Positions 8,477 through 18,313 of a stretch of 64,000 nt of DNA are shown here, piece after piece. Every line of letters starts with the position of its first letter. Positions within the stretch are counted from its first letter, which is position 1. Where the stretch lies: positions 62,001 through 126,000 of the forward strand of contig MPDC01000006.1 in NCBI GenBank assembly GCA_001874255.1, written 5' to 3'. The notes under the pieces were generated by a model. That model was not told the origin of the DNA. It did not search any database and saw only the letters and a program-made list of their open reading frames with translations. The DNA comes from Alphaproteobacteria bacterium MedPE-SWcel (GTDB lineage Bacteria; Pseudomonadota; Alphaproteobacteria; Rhodobacterales; Rhodobacteraceae). The position numbers and the translations under genes were made by a program.

Positions 8477-9856
8477 ATGGACGGCACCGTTCTTGTTGCT
8501 GACGACGACCGCACGATCCGCACCGTTCTGACACAGGCGCTCACCCGCGCGGGGTGCAAGGTGCATGCAACCTCTTCCCTGACGACGTTGATGCGCTGGG
8601 TCAGCGAAGGAAAAGGAGACGTTGTGATTTCGGATGTCATGATGCCGGACGGGAACGGGTTGGAGATGCTGCCGAAGATCGCGCAGGATCGGCCAGGCTT
8701 GCCGGTAATCGTGATTTCCGCACAAAATACGATCATGACCGCTATCAAGGCCGCAGAAGCGGACGCCTATGACTATCTGCCCAAACCTTTTGATCTGCCG
8801 GAGTTGATGAAACGGACGGCAAAGGCATTGTCGGAAAAGCGTACGGCTCAGGCGGCTGGACGGATCGAGACGGTGGAGGAGCGCCCGGACGAGTTGCCGC
8901 TGGTGGGGCGCACGGAGGTCATGCAATCGCTGTACCGGTTGATTGCCCGCGTGATGAACACGGATATGCCCCTGTTGGTCACTGGTGAAAGCGGCACGGG
9001 CAAGTCATTGATTGCTCGTGCAATTCACGATTTCTCTGACCGCCGGACATTGCCCTTTGTGGTGGCCGAAGCCTCAGATCTGATCGAGCTTGAAGGCCCG
9101 GCCAGACTTTTGGGGCAGGTGAAGGGGGGAACCCTGCTGATCGACGAGATCGTTGATTTGCCGGATGAAGCCCAGGCGCGATTGGTTCGGATGATGGATG
9201 CGCCCGGCGACCACGCCCCGCGGTTTATCGCCACGACCAGCCAGCAAAATCTGACCAAGCAGATGGAAGCAGGCGCTCTGCGTCAGGATCTGTATTACCG
9301 GATTTGTGGAACAGAATTGGCGGTTCCGGCCCTTCGTGAGCGCGTGGAAGATATCGCCTTGTTGAGCGAGCATTTCCTGGCGCGCGCTGAAAGCGACGGG
9401 GCCGCAAGACGCATGCTGAGCGAGGATGCCCGGGAAATCCTGCGTCACTATGCCTGGCCCGGAAATGTGCGGCAACTTGAGAATATCGTTAAAAGGCTTG
9501 CCCTTACAGCGCGTAGTGAGGAAATCGGAAAAACCGAGGTCGCGGCCGCTCTGGGACCACAGACCACCGGTGTCGAACCCGTGATGGGGGGCGGTGCGAG
9601 CAATGAAAAGCTATCCGACGCGGTTGCCCGTCATTTGCAGCGCTACTTTGATCTGCACGGTGACATGTTGCCACCGCCGGGGCTTTATACGCGACTTCTG
9701 AAAGAGGTGGAGACACCGCTGATCGAAATCGCACTCGCGGCGACCGGTGGAAATCAGGCAAAATGTGCCGATCTGCTTGGCATCAACCGCAATACGTTGC
9801 GCAAGAAAATCACCGACCTCGATATTGAGGTGACACGCCGCCGCAAACTGATGTAA
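8477..9856 (+). CDS. ntrC: Nitrogen regulator NtrC lacking the GAFTGA loop
   Basis: 459-aa response regulator and bacterial enhancer-binding protein. The receiver domain has phosphoacceptor D53 and conserved K103. The AAA domain has Walker A GESGTGKS (170-177) and Walker B LLIDE (220-224). Between them the stretch that normally carries GAFTGA is deleted: the sequence passes from ARLLGQ straight to [16 protein letters not shown] is needed to contact sigma-54, and Rhodobacter capsulatus NtrC is known to lack it and to act with sigma-70 RNA polymerase; I infer the same here. A Fis-type HTH ends the protein ([16 protein letters not shown]). AAGGAG lies upstream of the ATG. Confidence 0.96.
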   Translation: MDGTVLVADDDRTIRTVLTQALTRAGCKVHATSSLTTLMRWVSEGKGDVVISDVMMPDGNGLEMLPKIAQDRPGLPVIVISAQNTIMTAIKAAEADAYDYLPKPFDLPELMKRTAKALSEKRTAQAAGRIETVEERPDELPLVGRTEVMQSLYRLIARVMNTDMPLLVTGESGTGKSLIARAIHDFSDRRTLPFVVAEASDLIELEGPARLLGQVKGGTLLIDEIVDLPDEAQARLVRMMDAPGDHAPRFIATTSQQNLTKQMEAGALRQDLYYRICGTELAVPALRERVEDIALLSEHFLARAESDGAARRMLSEDAREILRHYAWPGNVRQLENIVKRLALTARSEEIGKTEVAAALGPQTTGVEPVMGGGASNEKLSDAVARHLQRYFDLHGDMLPPPGLYTRLLKEVETPLIEIALAATGGNQAKCADLLGINRNTLRKKITDLDIEVTRRRKLM

Positions 9857-9955
9857 TATCGCCACAGAAGCGTGACCCGTTCGCCGACCGGCGCATGGGA
9901 GACCGCGAAATCATGTGGTGAGCGCAGAACGCGCAACATCAACTGGGGGCAGTCA

Positions 9956-12235
9956 GTGGCGCAGATGTCACACATCCGCTTGGCCTATCCATGGCTTATC
10001 GCCTTGGATAGTTGGCGAAAAACACGCCGAGCGCGGAACATCACCACCTTTGGGCTGGTGATCCTCGGTCCGGCCATGGCCTTGGTGACATTCCTGGTAA
10101 TCGGCCCCTTCGGTCAGGGGGCAAGCTCGCCTGCATTGCGATTGATTCTGCTGGCTGATCTTGTCTACGTGTTAACGGTCACGGCGATGGTTCTCAGCCA
10201 GATCGGACGGCTGGTCGCGGCCCGCCGCAAGAAATCGGCGGGATCCCGCCTGCACCTCAGGCTCATCGGAGCCTTTGCGTTTCTTGCGCTTGTTCCGACG
10301 GTTACGGTCGCCGTCTTTGCAGTTTTGACGGTGAATGTGGGCCTCGAAGGCTGGTTTTCCGAGCGTGTCAGGGATGCAATCGGGAATTCGGTCAAAGCGG
10401 CCGAAGCCTACCAGCGACAGCAGCGTCAGGATCTCGAACAGGATGCCGTGAGATTGGCGCGGTTCCTGGACCGCAGCCGCACTGCGAATTTCTTTATGAG
10501 CGACGCCGACTTACGGCAATTCCTCTCGCAGGGACAATTGGGGATCCAACGCGGACTGCAGGAAGCCTATGTCATCGACGGGTTGGGCAAGATCCTGACA
10601 CGGGGCGAGCGGTCCTACGAATTCGATTTCGAAATGCCCTCCCGAGAGGACATCAACCATGCCGAAGAAGATGGGCTCGTCGTCATACAGGACTGGGATA
10701 ACAGCGAATTTCGGGCATTGGTGAAGTTGGCCGCCTTTGTCGACCGTTATCTATACGTGAGCCGGGACGTGGACGGAGAGCTGCTGAACCTGCTCGACGA
10801 CACCCAGGAAACGGCGCATCTGTATCAGCAACTCGAGAATGAAAGAGGTCGGATGCTGTTCGAATTCGGACTGCTCTATCTCGGCTTTGCGGTAATCCTG
10901 ATCCTTGCCGCGATGTGGCTGGGCATGTGGTTTGCAGAGCGGCTGTCGCGTCCCGTGGGGCGTTTGATGGTCGCCGCGCAGAGGGTCGGCACAGGCAACT
11001 TGAACGTGCAGGTCACGGAAGAGCGTGGCGACGATGAAATTGCCCAATTAGGTCGATATTTCAACCAGATGACAAAGCAACTTCAGGTTCAGCGTGACGC
11101 GCTTCTGGAAAATACGCGGCAGATCGAACATCGGCGACGGTTGTTTGACTCGGTGCTGTCGTCTGTCACGTCCGGGGTGGTTGGCGTGAATGCCGATGGG
11201 GCGATTACCTTTGTGAACAAATCTGCCAAGCGCCTCCTGGACTGGCGGGAGGATCAGCAATCACTGGCATTGGCTGTGGTTGTTCCGGAGTTCGGTCCGC
11301 TTTTTACGGAAATGGTCGAAGGCGGCTCTCAGGTGGCCCAGGGTGAAATCAAGGTCACGCGCCAGGGGCGTCTGGAAAACCTGCTGGTTCGTATGTCTCC
11401 GCGTCGATCCGATGAGGGGCGGCTTGAGGGGTATGTGATCGCATTCGATGACGTCACCGATCTTGTGAGCGCGCAGAGAATGGCGGCCTGGGGGGATGTG
11501 GCGCGCCGGATTGCGCATGAAATCAAGAACCCGCTCACGCCGATCCAGCTCAGTGCCGAGCGGATCAAACGCAAGTTCGCCCCGAAACTCAGCGGCGAAC
11601 AAAGCGATCAGCTGCAATCGATGACGGATGTCATTGTGAGGCAGACCAATGACTTGCGACGGATTGTTGATGAGTTTTCAAAATTCGCGCGGATGCCGGA
11701 GCCGGTGTGTCGCGAGGAGGATCTGGGAAAATTGGTGCAAGAGGCGGTTTTGTTGCAGCAAGCCGGGCAACCGGAGCTGAAGATACAGTCCGAGCTGCCG
11801 GAAGAGGCTTCCATGGTCGACGTGGATGCAACAATGATCGGGCAAGCGTTGACCAATCTGATCAAGAACGCAGGAGAAGCCACTGTGAGTCTGCAGAAAA
11901 AATCGGCACCGGAGGGCTATGCGCCAGAGGTGCGGATCACGCTGGAGTCAGAGGATACCGGGCATTTGATAACAATCGCGGACAATGGGATCGGACTTCC
12001 TGAAGACAGGGCGCGTTTGTTCGAACCCTATGTGACCACCCGGGACGAAGGCACGGGCCTCGGGCTTCCGATCGTCAAGAAAATTATAGAAGAGCATGGT
12101 GGCACGCTGGCGTTGGAAGACGCCCCCCTTTTCGAGGGGCAGAGCCACCGGGGCGCCATGGCGGTCATTCGCCTGCCGGCCCTTTCGCCGGACGATGCCG
12201 TTCACCATCCAAACGTAGTAGCAGGGCTGACATGA
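9956..12235 (+). CDS. ntrY: Membrane sensor kinase NtrY
   Basis: Inner-membrane histidine kinase (about 759 aa) of the NtrY-NtrX system, linked in alphaproteobacteria to nitrogen metabolism, redox control and envelope functions. Hydrophobic segments appear near the start (FGLVILGPAMALVTFLVIG, ILLADLVYVLTVTAMVL, FAFLALVPTVTVAVFAVLTV) and again before a HAMP linker (LLYLGFAVILILAAMW), framing a periplasmic sensor region. Then come a PAS domain and the kinase core with H-box [19 protein letters not shown]-box NLIKNAGEA and G boxes DNGIGLP and GTGLGLPI. GTG 9956 is chosen because GGGGG lies 6 nt upstream; ATG 9965 and GTG 9872 are alternatives. Overlaps ntrX by 4 bp. Confidence 0.95.
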   Translation: MAQMSHIRLAYPWLIALDSWRKTRRARNITTFGLVILGPAMALVTFLVIGPFGQGASSPALRLILLADLVYVLTVTAMVLSQIGRLVAARRKKSAGSRLHLRLIGAFAFLALVPTVTVAVFAVLTVNVGLEGWFSERVRDAIGNSVKAAEAYQRQQRQDLEQDAVRLARFLDRSRTANFFMSDADLRQFLSQGQLGIQRGLQEAYVIDGLGKILTRGERSYEFDFEMPSREDINHAEEDGLVVIQDWDNSEFRALVKLAAFVDRYLYVSRDVDGELLNLLDDTQETAHLYQQLENERGRMLFEFGLLYLGFAVILILAAMWLGMWFAERLSRPVGRLMVAAQRVGTGNLNVQVTEERGDDEIAQLGRYFNQMTKQLQVQRDALLENTRQIEHRRRLFDSVLSSVTSGVVGVNADGAITFVNKSAKRLLDWREDQQSLALAVVVPEFGPLFTEMVEGGSQVAQGEIKVTRQGRLENLLVRMSPRRSDEGRLEGYVIAFDDVTDLVSAQRMAAWGDVARRIAHEIKNPLTPIQLSAERIKRKFAPKLSGEQSDQLQSMTDVIVRQTNDLRRIVDEFSKFARMPEPVCREEDLGKLVQEAVLLQQAGQPELKIQSELPEEASMVDVDATMIGQALTNLIKNAGEATVSLQKKSAPEGYAPEVRITLESEDTGHLITIADNGIGLPEDRARLFEPYVTTRDEGTGLGLPIVKKIIEEHGGTLALEDAPLFEGQSHRGAMAVIRLPALSPDDAVHHPNVVAGLT

Positions 12236-13641
12236 GTGATATTCTGATCGTTGACGATGAGCGTGATATTCGGGAACTGGTTTCGGATATTCTGGAAGAC
12301 GAGGGCTATGCGACACGCAAGGCTGCAAATTCCGATGATTGCATTGCCGCGCTCGAAGAGGCGCAACCTGCGCTTCTGATCCTCGATATTTGGTTGAAGG
12401 ACAGCCAGATGGATGGGATCGATATTCTGAAAACGGTCAAGCAGGACTATCCTGAAGTGCCCGTCGTCATCATCTCGGGGCATGGGAACATTGAAATCGC
12501 CGTGGCTGCCATCAAACAGGGCGCCTATGATTTCATCGAGAAGCCATTCAATATCGATCAGCTGATGGTGGTGATCCGTCGCGCCATGGAAACTTCGCGG
12601 CTGCGACGCGAGAATATGGACCTCCGCCGCAAGGAAGTCGGCGTTGCAGAAATGGTCGGCGTGTCGCCTGCGTTCAGGACCCTGATCGGCCAGTTGGACA
12701 AGGTGACAAAATCCAATGGCCGGGTCATGCTGACCGGTCCGGCCGGCAGCGGCAAAGAGGTGGCCGCGCGGTATATTCATTCAAATTCAAACCGCTCCGG
12801 GGCGCCGTTCATCACGGTGAACTGCGCAAGTATCGAGCCCGAGCGGATGGAGGATGTACTCTTTGGGCGCGAAAGCAGCGAACGCGGTATCGAGCCTGGG
12901 TTGTTGGAGCAGGCCGACGGAGGCGTCGTCTTTTTTGACGAAGTGGCGGATATGCCGGCGGGCACCCAATCCAAGATCCTGCGGGTGCTTGTGGATCAGC
13001 AATTCGTCCGTTTGGGCGGGACCGAGAAGCTCAAGGTTGATTTGCGGGTGATTTCCGCGTCCAACAGGGACCTCGAGAGGGAAATCGCCAACGGCACATT
13101 CCGCCAGGAGCTGTTCCATCGGCTGAACGTCGTGCCGATCAATGTGCCGGCCCTGTCTGAACGTCGCGAGGATATCCCGCTTTTGGCGGAGCATTTCATC
13201 GCATATTTCAACACGACGCAGGGCCTGCCCCTGCGCGGCCTGAGCGATGATGCGGTTGCTCTTTTGCAGACGATGATGTGGCCCGGCAACGTTCGCCAGC
13301 TCAAGAACCTCGTGGAACGTGTTCTGATCCTTGGCGAAACCTCTGAGGCGATCCAGGCAAAGGATTTGCCACGGGAAGAAGAAAAGATTGAAACGGAGGG
13401 TCGCGTCGTGCTCTCGGGGGCGCTGGCCACCTTGCCCCTGCGAGAGGCGCGGGAGGCGTTCGAGCGGGAGTATCTTCTGACGCAGATCAACCGGTTCGGC
13501 GGCAATATCAGCCGAACGGCGTCTTTCGTCGGCATGGAGCGTTCCGCGCTGCACAGGAAGCTGAAATCGCTGGGCGTTGTCACATCCAACAAGGCCGGCA
13601 GTCGCATTGCACGTGTTGAAAGCGAAGAACCCGCCGTCTAG
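12232..13641 (+). CDS. ntrX: Response regulator NtrX, also without GAFTGA
   Basis: 469-aa NtrC-family regulator paired with NtrY. The receiver domain has D52 as phosphoacceptor (LILDIWLKD) and K104. The AAA domain has Walker A GPAGSGKE (169-176) and Walker B VVFFDE near 233-238, and the C-terminal Fis-type HTH reads GGNISRTASFVGMERSALHRKL. Where sigma-54 activators carry GAFTGA, this protein reads LFGRESSERGIEPGLLEQADGG, so the sigma-54 contact loop is missing. It probably acts as a sigma-70-type regulator or repressor (inference). The start overlaps the ntrY stop (ATGA). Confidence 0.95.
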   Translation: MSDILIVDDERDIRELVSDILEDEGYATRKAANSDDCIAALEEAQPALLILDIWLKDSQMDGIDILKTVKQDYPEVPVVIISGHGNIEIAVAAIKQGAYDFIEKPFNIDQLMVVIRRAMETSRLRRENMDLRRKEVGVAEMVGVSPAFRTLIGQLDKVTKSNGRVMLTGPAGSGKEVAARYIHSNSNRSGAPFITVNCASIEPERMEDVLFGRESSERGIEPGLLEQADGGVVFFDEVADMPAGTQSKILRVLVDQQFVRLGGTEKLKVDLRVISASNRDLEREIANGTFRQELFHRLNVVPINVPALSERREDIPLLAEHFIAYFNTTQGLPLRGLSDDAVALLQTMMWPGNVRQLKNLVERVLILGETSEAIQAKDLPREEEKIETEGRVVLSGALATLPLREAREAFEREYLLTQINRFGGNISRTASFVGMERSALHRKLKSLGVVTSNKAGSRIARVESEEPAV

Positions 13642-13744
13642 ATGCATGGCTGTCCCGACAGGGAGCTGCGCGGGACAATTGAATTGACCCCTTCATGGCC
13701 TTCTGTCATGCAGAGGAGCATTCCAGCGCCCGGAGAGCGGATCG

Positions 13745-15121
13745 ATGAAGGTAATTATCTGTGGTGCCGGGCAGGTGGGCTGGCAGATCGCCCGCCATCT
13801 GTCTGGGGAACACAACGATGTCACGGTTGTGGACAACAACCCTGATCTCGTACGCCGAGCGACAGATACTCTTGATGTTCAAGGGATTGCGGGGTTTGCT
13901 TCATATCCCGATGTGTTGGATCGTGCGGGCGCGCGGGACGCGGATATGATCATCGCGGCGACCCATTCTGACGAGGTGAATATGGTCACCTGCCAGGTCG
14001 CGCATTCCGTCTTTTCGATCCAGCGCAAGATTGCGAGGCTGCGGGCAAAAAGCTATCTGAACGCCATCTATTCTGATCTCTACCGGCGCGACCATCTGCC
14101 GATTGATGTCGTCATCAGCCCGGAGCGCGAAGTCGCCGCTGCAGCCATGCAGCGCCTGCGCGCACCGGCCGCATTCGATACCGAAGTGTTCATGGATGGC
14201 CGGGCTCAGCTACTTGGGATTCGGGTGGACGAGGATTGTCCGGTCGTGAATACGCCGCTGCGCCAATTGACCGAGCTTTTCTCGACGCTGCGGGCGATTG
14301 TGGTGGGCATCCGCCGCGAAGGCACCTTGTTTGCGCCCGAACCCGGGGATCAATTGTTTGTCGGCGATTCCGCATATGTCTTCTGTCATGCTGATGACGT
14401 GAACCGCACGATGGAAGTCTTTGGAAAGAAAGAAAAACGCCAGGAGAGAGTCGTGATTGTCGGGGGCGGAAACGTCGGTCTGGAGGTTGCAAAGGCGCTT
14501 GAGGGGCGGTCCGGGAGAACCCGGGCGAAGATGATCGAAAAGAGCCGCAGGAATGCCGAGCGGGCCGCCGAAGCGTTGGAGCGCACCATCGTCTTGAACG
14601 GGGACGGTCTGGATCGCGGGCTGATGATCGAAGCCGGGATCGACAAGGCCGATGCGATGCTGGCTGTGACCGATGACGACAAGACCAACATGCTGGCAGC
14701 CGTGCGTGCAAAAGCCGAGGGCTGCCCTTTTGCAATTGCATTGATCAACGATCCGACCCTGTTGCCGCTTCTGCCGCATCTCGGGATTGATGCGCATATC
14801 AACCCGCGCGCGACCACCGTGAGCTCCATTCTGCGGCATATTCGCTATGGCCGCATTCGTCAGGTCTACTCCATTGGCGATGCCGAGGCCGAAGTGATCG
14901 AGACAGAGGTTCTATCGACCTCTCCGATGGCGGGGCAGGCCATTCGCGACATCGATTTTCCCGAGGGTGTTCTGGTCGGTGCAGTGAGCAAGAATGGCGA
15001 GGTCATGCGCCCCAGTGGCGCGCTGCGAATTGAGGCCGGGGATACCATCGCCCTGTTTGCGATGGCGGCAGACGTGCGGGAGGTCGAGCGCCTGATGCAG
15101 GTCTCGATCGATTATTTCTAG
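13745..15121 (+). CDS. trkA: Trk potassium uptake NAD-binding subunit TrkA
   Basis: 458-aa cytosolic ring-forming subunit that gates the TrkH potassium channel. Two RCK units are seen: the first begins MKVIICGAGQVGWQIARHLSG and the second RVVIVGGGNVGLEVAKALEG near residue 232, each with a Rossmann GxGxxG. Each is followed by a TrkA-C domain. It ends 1 bp before trkH and lies about 100 bp after ntrX in the same direction. Linkage of trk genes to ntrYX is recurrent in alphaproteobacteria. Confidence 0.96.
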   Translation: MKVIICGAGQVGWQIARHLSGEHNDVTVVDNNPDLVRRATDTLDVQGIAGFASYPDVLDRAGARDADMIIAATHSDEVNMVTCQVAHSVFSIQRKIARLRAKSYLNAIYSDLYRRDHLPIDVVISPEREVAAAAMQRLRAPAAFDTEVFMDGRAQLLGIRVDEDCPVVNTPLRQLTELFSTLRAIVVGIRREGTLFAPEPGDQLFVGDSAYVFCHADDVNRTMEVFGKKEKRQERVVIVGGGNVGLEVAKALEGRSGRTRAKMIEKSRRNAERAAEALERTIVLNGDGLDRGLMIEAGIDKADAMLAVTDDDKTNMLAAVRAKAEGCPFAIALINDPTLLPLLPHLGIDAHINPRATTVSSILRHIRYGRIRQVYSIGDAEAEVIETEVLSTSPMAGQAIRDIDFPEGVLVGAVSKNGEVMRPSGALRIEAGDTIALFAMAADVREVERLMQVSIDYF

Positions 15122-15122
15122 A

Positions 15123-16661
15123 ATGCCCCGCCGCCCCCGCTCACAGGTTCGCGGTATATTGCGGTTGCCGCTCTTGCTGCTGATCTGGGGAGTCTTTGCC
15201 GTCGCGATGTGGATCCCCGCGGTGCATGCGGTGATGGTCGACGACCACCAGACATCCCAAAGCTTCTTTTATGCGGGGTTTGTCGGGCTCACTCTGGTGA
15301 CCTTTATCGCCCTGTCCGTCTCCAATAGGGTGCCGCGCTACGGCATGCCCGGGCAGTTGATGACATTGCTCGCGACCTTTGTGTTCTTGCCCCTATACTT
15401 GGCCATTCCACTGCAGGATGCATTGCAGAATACAAGCTACCTGAATGCCTATTTCGACATGGTCAGCGCCTTGACGACGACGGGCGCTGATTTGTTTGAC
15501 GCGCCGGGCCGGTTGCCGCAATCGGTACATCTGTGGCGGGCCCTGGTGGCCTGGCTCGGGGGATTGTTCATGTGGATCGCTGCTTCTGCGGTGCTGGCCC
15601 CGCTGTCCCTCGGTGGGTTCGAGGTCACCGCCCGCGCGGAGCCGGGGCGCAGCGACGCCAGTCTGAATGACAGTCATCGCCCGGATCCACGTCGGAAACT
15701 GATCCTGGTTACGCGCGCCCTTGCACCAGTCTATGTAGGCCTCACGCTGGCGCTGGCCGTGTTGCTGGTCTTGTGTGGCGAAAGCGGTCTGGTTGGTATC
15801 TGCCATGCGATGTCGATCATGGCGACATCCGGGATTTCGCCGATCGGTGGCATCGGAGCGGCCCAGGCCGGGCTCGCGGGCGAGATGGTGATGTTCCTGT
15901 TCCTGCTGTTTGCGCTGTCGCGCCTCACGTTTTCCAACGATACGGTGGCGGTTGGTCACAGCCGATTGGACAAGGATCCGGAATTTCGCACTGGTCTACT
16001 GATCGTGCTGGGGGTGCCGCTTCTGTTGTTTGTGCGCCATTGGGTGGCCGCGCTGGAAGTCAACGCATCGAACGATATCGCAATGGCTTTTGCGTCCTTC
16101 TGGGGGGCGCTGTTCACGGTCGCATCCTTCTTGACGACGAATGGGTTTGAAAGCGCGTATTGGTTCAGTGCGCAGGAATGGTCCGGGTTGGAAACGCCGG
16201 GGATGATCCTGTTGGGGCTGGCGGTGATGGGAGGTGGGGTCGCGACGACAGCAGGCGGCGTCAAGCTGCTTCGGGTCTATGCGCTGTACCTCAATGGCCT
16301 GCGCGAGATGGAGCGCTTGGTCCTGCCGTCGTCGGTCAGCGGCGAGGGCCGCGGCAATCGGCGTCTGCAGAGCAACGGAGCCTTCGTGGCCTGGATCTTC
16401 TTCATGCTGTTTGCGCTGTCGCTTGCCGTGATCTGCGTTGCCTTGTCGGCCTTTGGCATTCCCTTTGAACAAGCCATGATTCTGGCGGTTGCGGGATTGT
16501 CGACAACCGGCCCCCTGATCGAGGCGGCCGGACATGTTCCGATTGAGCTGAGCCTGATGGCGGCGCCGGCTAAACTGATCCTGTGTTTTGCGATGGTTTT
16601 GGGGCGTCTGGAAACACTGGCGATAATTGCGCTTCTGTCGCCCAATCTTTGGCGAAGCTGA
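15123..16661 (+). CDS. trkH: Trk potassium channel subunit TrkH
   Basis: 512-aa polytopic membrane protein that forms the potassium pathway of the Trk system together with TrkA. Hydrophobic helices run throughout. Selectivity-filter-type loops are recognisable around DMVSALTTTGADLFDAPG, HAMSIMATSGISPIGG, SFLTTNGFESAYWF and AGLSTTGPLIEAAG, matching the four-repeat architecture of the family. Start ATG 15123 is immediately after the trkA stop. Expected to be co-transcribed with trkA. Confidence 0.95.
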   Translation: MPRRPRSQVRGILRLPLLLLIWGVFAVAMWIPAVHAVMVDDHQTSQSFFYAGFVGLTLVTFIALSVSNRVPRYGMPGQLMTLLATFVFLPLYLAIPLQDALQNTSYLNAYFDMVSALTTTGADLFDAPGRLPQSVHLWRALVAWLGGLFMWIAASAVLAPLSLGGFEVTARAEPGRSDASLNDSHRPDPRRKLILVTRALAPVYVGLTLALAVLLVLCGESGLVGICHAMSIMATSGISPIGGIGAAQAGLAGEMVMFLFLLFALSRLTFSNDTVAVGHSRLDKDPEFRTGLLIVLGVPLLLFVRHWVAALEVNASNDIAMAFASFWGALFTVASFLTTNGFESAYWFSAQEWSGLETPGMILLGLAVMGGGVATTAGGVKLLRVYALYLNGLREMERLVLPSSVSGEGRGNRRLQSNGAFVAWIFFMLFALSLAVICVALSAFGIPFEQAMILAVAGLSTTGPLIEAAGHVPIELSLMAAPAKLILCFAMVLGRLETLAIIALLSPNLWRS

Positions 16662-16744
16662 GCCAAACTGCGTAAGCCATGTATAAAAGTGATGTTTTTC
16701 GGCTGGAAACCCGTGAAATCTGCGTCCATACTCTGCTGAAGGGG

Positions 16745-16763
16745 CGTGTTGGGCCGCAACACG
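16745..16763 (+). other. Hairpin in the hfq leader
   Basis: Perfect 7-bp arms CGTGTTG (16745-16751) and CAACACG (16757-16763) with a 5-nt loop, 28 nt before the hfq ATG. There is no T-run. It could end trkA-trkH transcripts or act as a leader structure for hfq. Confidence 0.45.
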
Positions 16764-16791
16764 TGACAAGAACAAAGGCGAGATAATAAGA

Positions 16792-17031
16792 ATGGCTTCG
16801 GACAGACAGAATCTTCAGGACGCGTTTCTGAACCACGTTCGCAAAACCAAAGTTCCGGTTACAATTTTTTTGATCAATGGTGTTAAACTGCAGGGTGTTA
16901 TTACCTGGTTCGACAACTTCTGCGTGTTGCTGCGTCGCGATGGGCAATCTCAGCTTGTGTACAAGCATGCGATTTCCACCATCATGCCGGCCCAGCCGAT
17001 CAGTCTTTATGAGGGTGAAGACTCCAATTGA
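16792..17031 (+). CDS. hfq: RNA chaperone Hfq
   Basis: 79-aa Sm-like hexameric RNA chaperone that helps small RNAs pair with mRNAs. Sm1 is seen as [29 protein letters not shown] and Sm2 as [16 protein letters not shown], with the hallmark YKHAI. The long acidic tail of enterobacterial Hfq is absent, as expected in Rhodobacteraceae. Its stop codon overlaps the hflX ATG by one base (TGATG at 17029-17033), so the two genes are translationally coupled. Confidence 0.97.
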   Translation: MASDRQNLQDAFLNHVRKTKVPVTIFLINGVKLQGVITWFDNFCVLLRRDGQSQLVYKHAISTIMPAQPISLYEGEDSN

Positions 17032-18302
17032 TGGAGCATGACAGGAAGCGGACCCGCGCTTGGGTTCTGCATCCAGAAATCAAATCAGACAGTCGGCGCC
17101 GTGCGCCACAGCCTGCTTTGGCAGAGGCGGTGGGGCTGGCCGAGGCTTTGCCCGATCTGGATGTGATCGGCTCCGATGTCGTGCGCCTGCCCAAGGCGCA
17201 TGCAGGAAAGCTGTTTGGATCCGGAAAGATAGAGGAAATCAATGCGCAGCTGAAGGCTCAGGATATCGAGCTGGTCCTGATCGACGGCTCTGTCAGCCCG
17301 GTGCAGCAGCGCAACCTGGAGAAGGCCTGGGGCGTCAAGATACTTGATCGCACCGGATTGATCCTTGAGATCTTTTCCGATCGTGCGCGGACACGCGAAG
17401 GTGTCTTGCAGGTCGAGATGGCCGCATTGAGCTATCAGCGCACGCGCCTCGTGCGTGCATGGACCCACCTGGAGCGTCAGCGTGGCGGTCTGGGATTCGT
17501 CGGCGGCCCCGGTGAAACCCAGATCGAAGCGGACCGGCGCGCGATTGACGATCAACTCGTGCGGTTGCGCCGCCAGTTGGATAAAGTGGTGAAGACGCGC
17601 AGCCTTCATCGTGCGGCCCGCGCCAAGATACCCTATCCGATTGTGGCGCTTGTCGGCTATACGAACGCCGGAAAATCTACGCTTTTCAATAGATTGACGG
17701 GCGCTGATGTGATGGCCAAAGATATGCTGTTTGCCACGTTGGACCCGACCATGCGGCGCGTTCAATTGCCGGATGGCCCAGAAGTGATCATGTCCGATAC
17801 CGTGGGATTCATTTCCGATCTACCCACGGAATTGGTCGCAGCCTTTCGGGCCACATTGGAAGAAGTGTTGGCTGCGGATGTCATCCTGCATGTGCGGGAT
17901 ATCAGTCATAGCGACAGCGACAGCCAGGCGGCGGACGTCGAGAAGATCCTGTCGTCCCTCGGCGTGGGGGATGACCGCGCGCGGATCGAGGTCTGGAACA
18001 AGATTGATCAGCTCTCATCAGAAGAGGCTGAGGCCTGCAGACAACGCGCCGAGCGGAGCGACGATCTGTTTGCGATTTCAGCGGTCACTGGCGAGGGGAT
18101 CCCGGAGCTTCTCAAGGATATCGCTGTAAAATTGCAAGGCGTCCGGGTTACCGAAGTGCTCAGCCTGGATTTTTCGCAAGGTAAGCAACGGGCATGGTTG
18201 TTCAAGGAAGAGATAGTCGAGTCCGAAGAGCAGACAGAGGGTGGCTTTGAAATCACCGTGCGTTGGACGGACATCCAAAAGGCAAAATACGCAGCGCTTT
18301 GA
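17031..18302 (+). CDS. hflX: Ribosome-associated GTPase HflX
   Basis: 423-aa translation-factor-class GTPase that binds 50S or stalled 70S ribosomes and splits them under stress. The N-terminal glycine-rich region holds FGSGKIEEI and GPGETQIEADRRAIDDQLVRL. The G domain has G1 GYTNAGKSTLFN, G3 DTVGF and G4 NKID. ATG 17031 is preferred over the preceding TTG because it forms the usual coupled junction with hfq. The hfq-hflX order is conserved across many proteobacteria. Confidence 0.95.
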   Translation: MEHDRKRTRAWVLHPEIKSDSRRRAPQPALAEAVGLAEALPDLDVIGSDVVRLPKAHAGKLFGSGKIEEINAQLKAQDIELVLIDGSVSPVQQRNLEKAWGVKILDRTGLILEIFSDRARTREGVLQVEMAALSYQRTRLVRAWTHLERQRGGLGFVGGPGETQIEADRRAIDDQLVRLRRQLDKVVKTRSLHRAARAKIPYPIVALVGYTNAGKSTLFNRLTGADVMAKDMLFATLDPTMRRVQLPDGPEVIMSDTVGFISDLPTELVAAFRATLEEVLAADVILHVRDISHSDSDSQAADVEKILSSLGVGDDRARIEVWNKIDQLSSEEAEACRQRAERSDDLFAISAVTGEGIPELLKDIAVKLQGVRVTEVLSLDFSQGKQRAWLFKEEIVESEEQTEGGFEITVRWTDIQKAKYAAL

Positions 18303-18313
18303 GGCGCTGCGTG

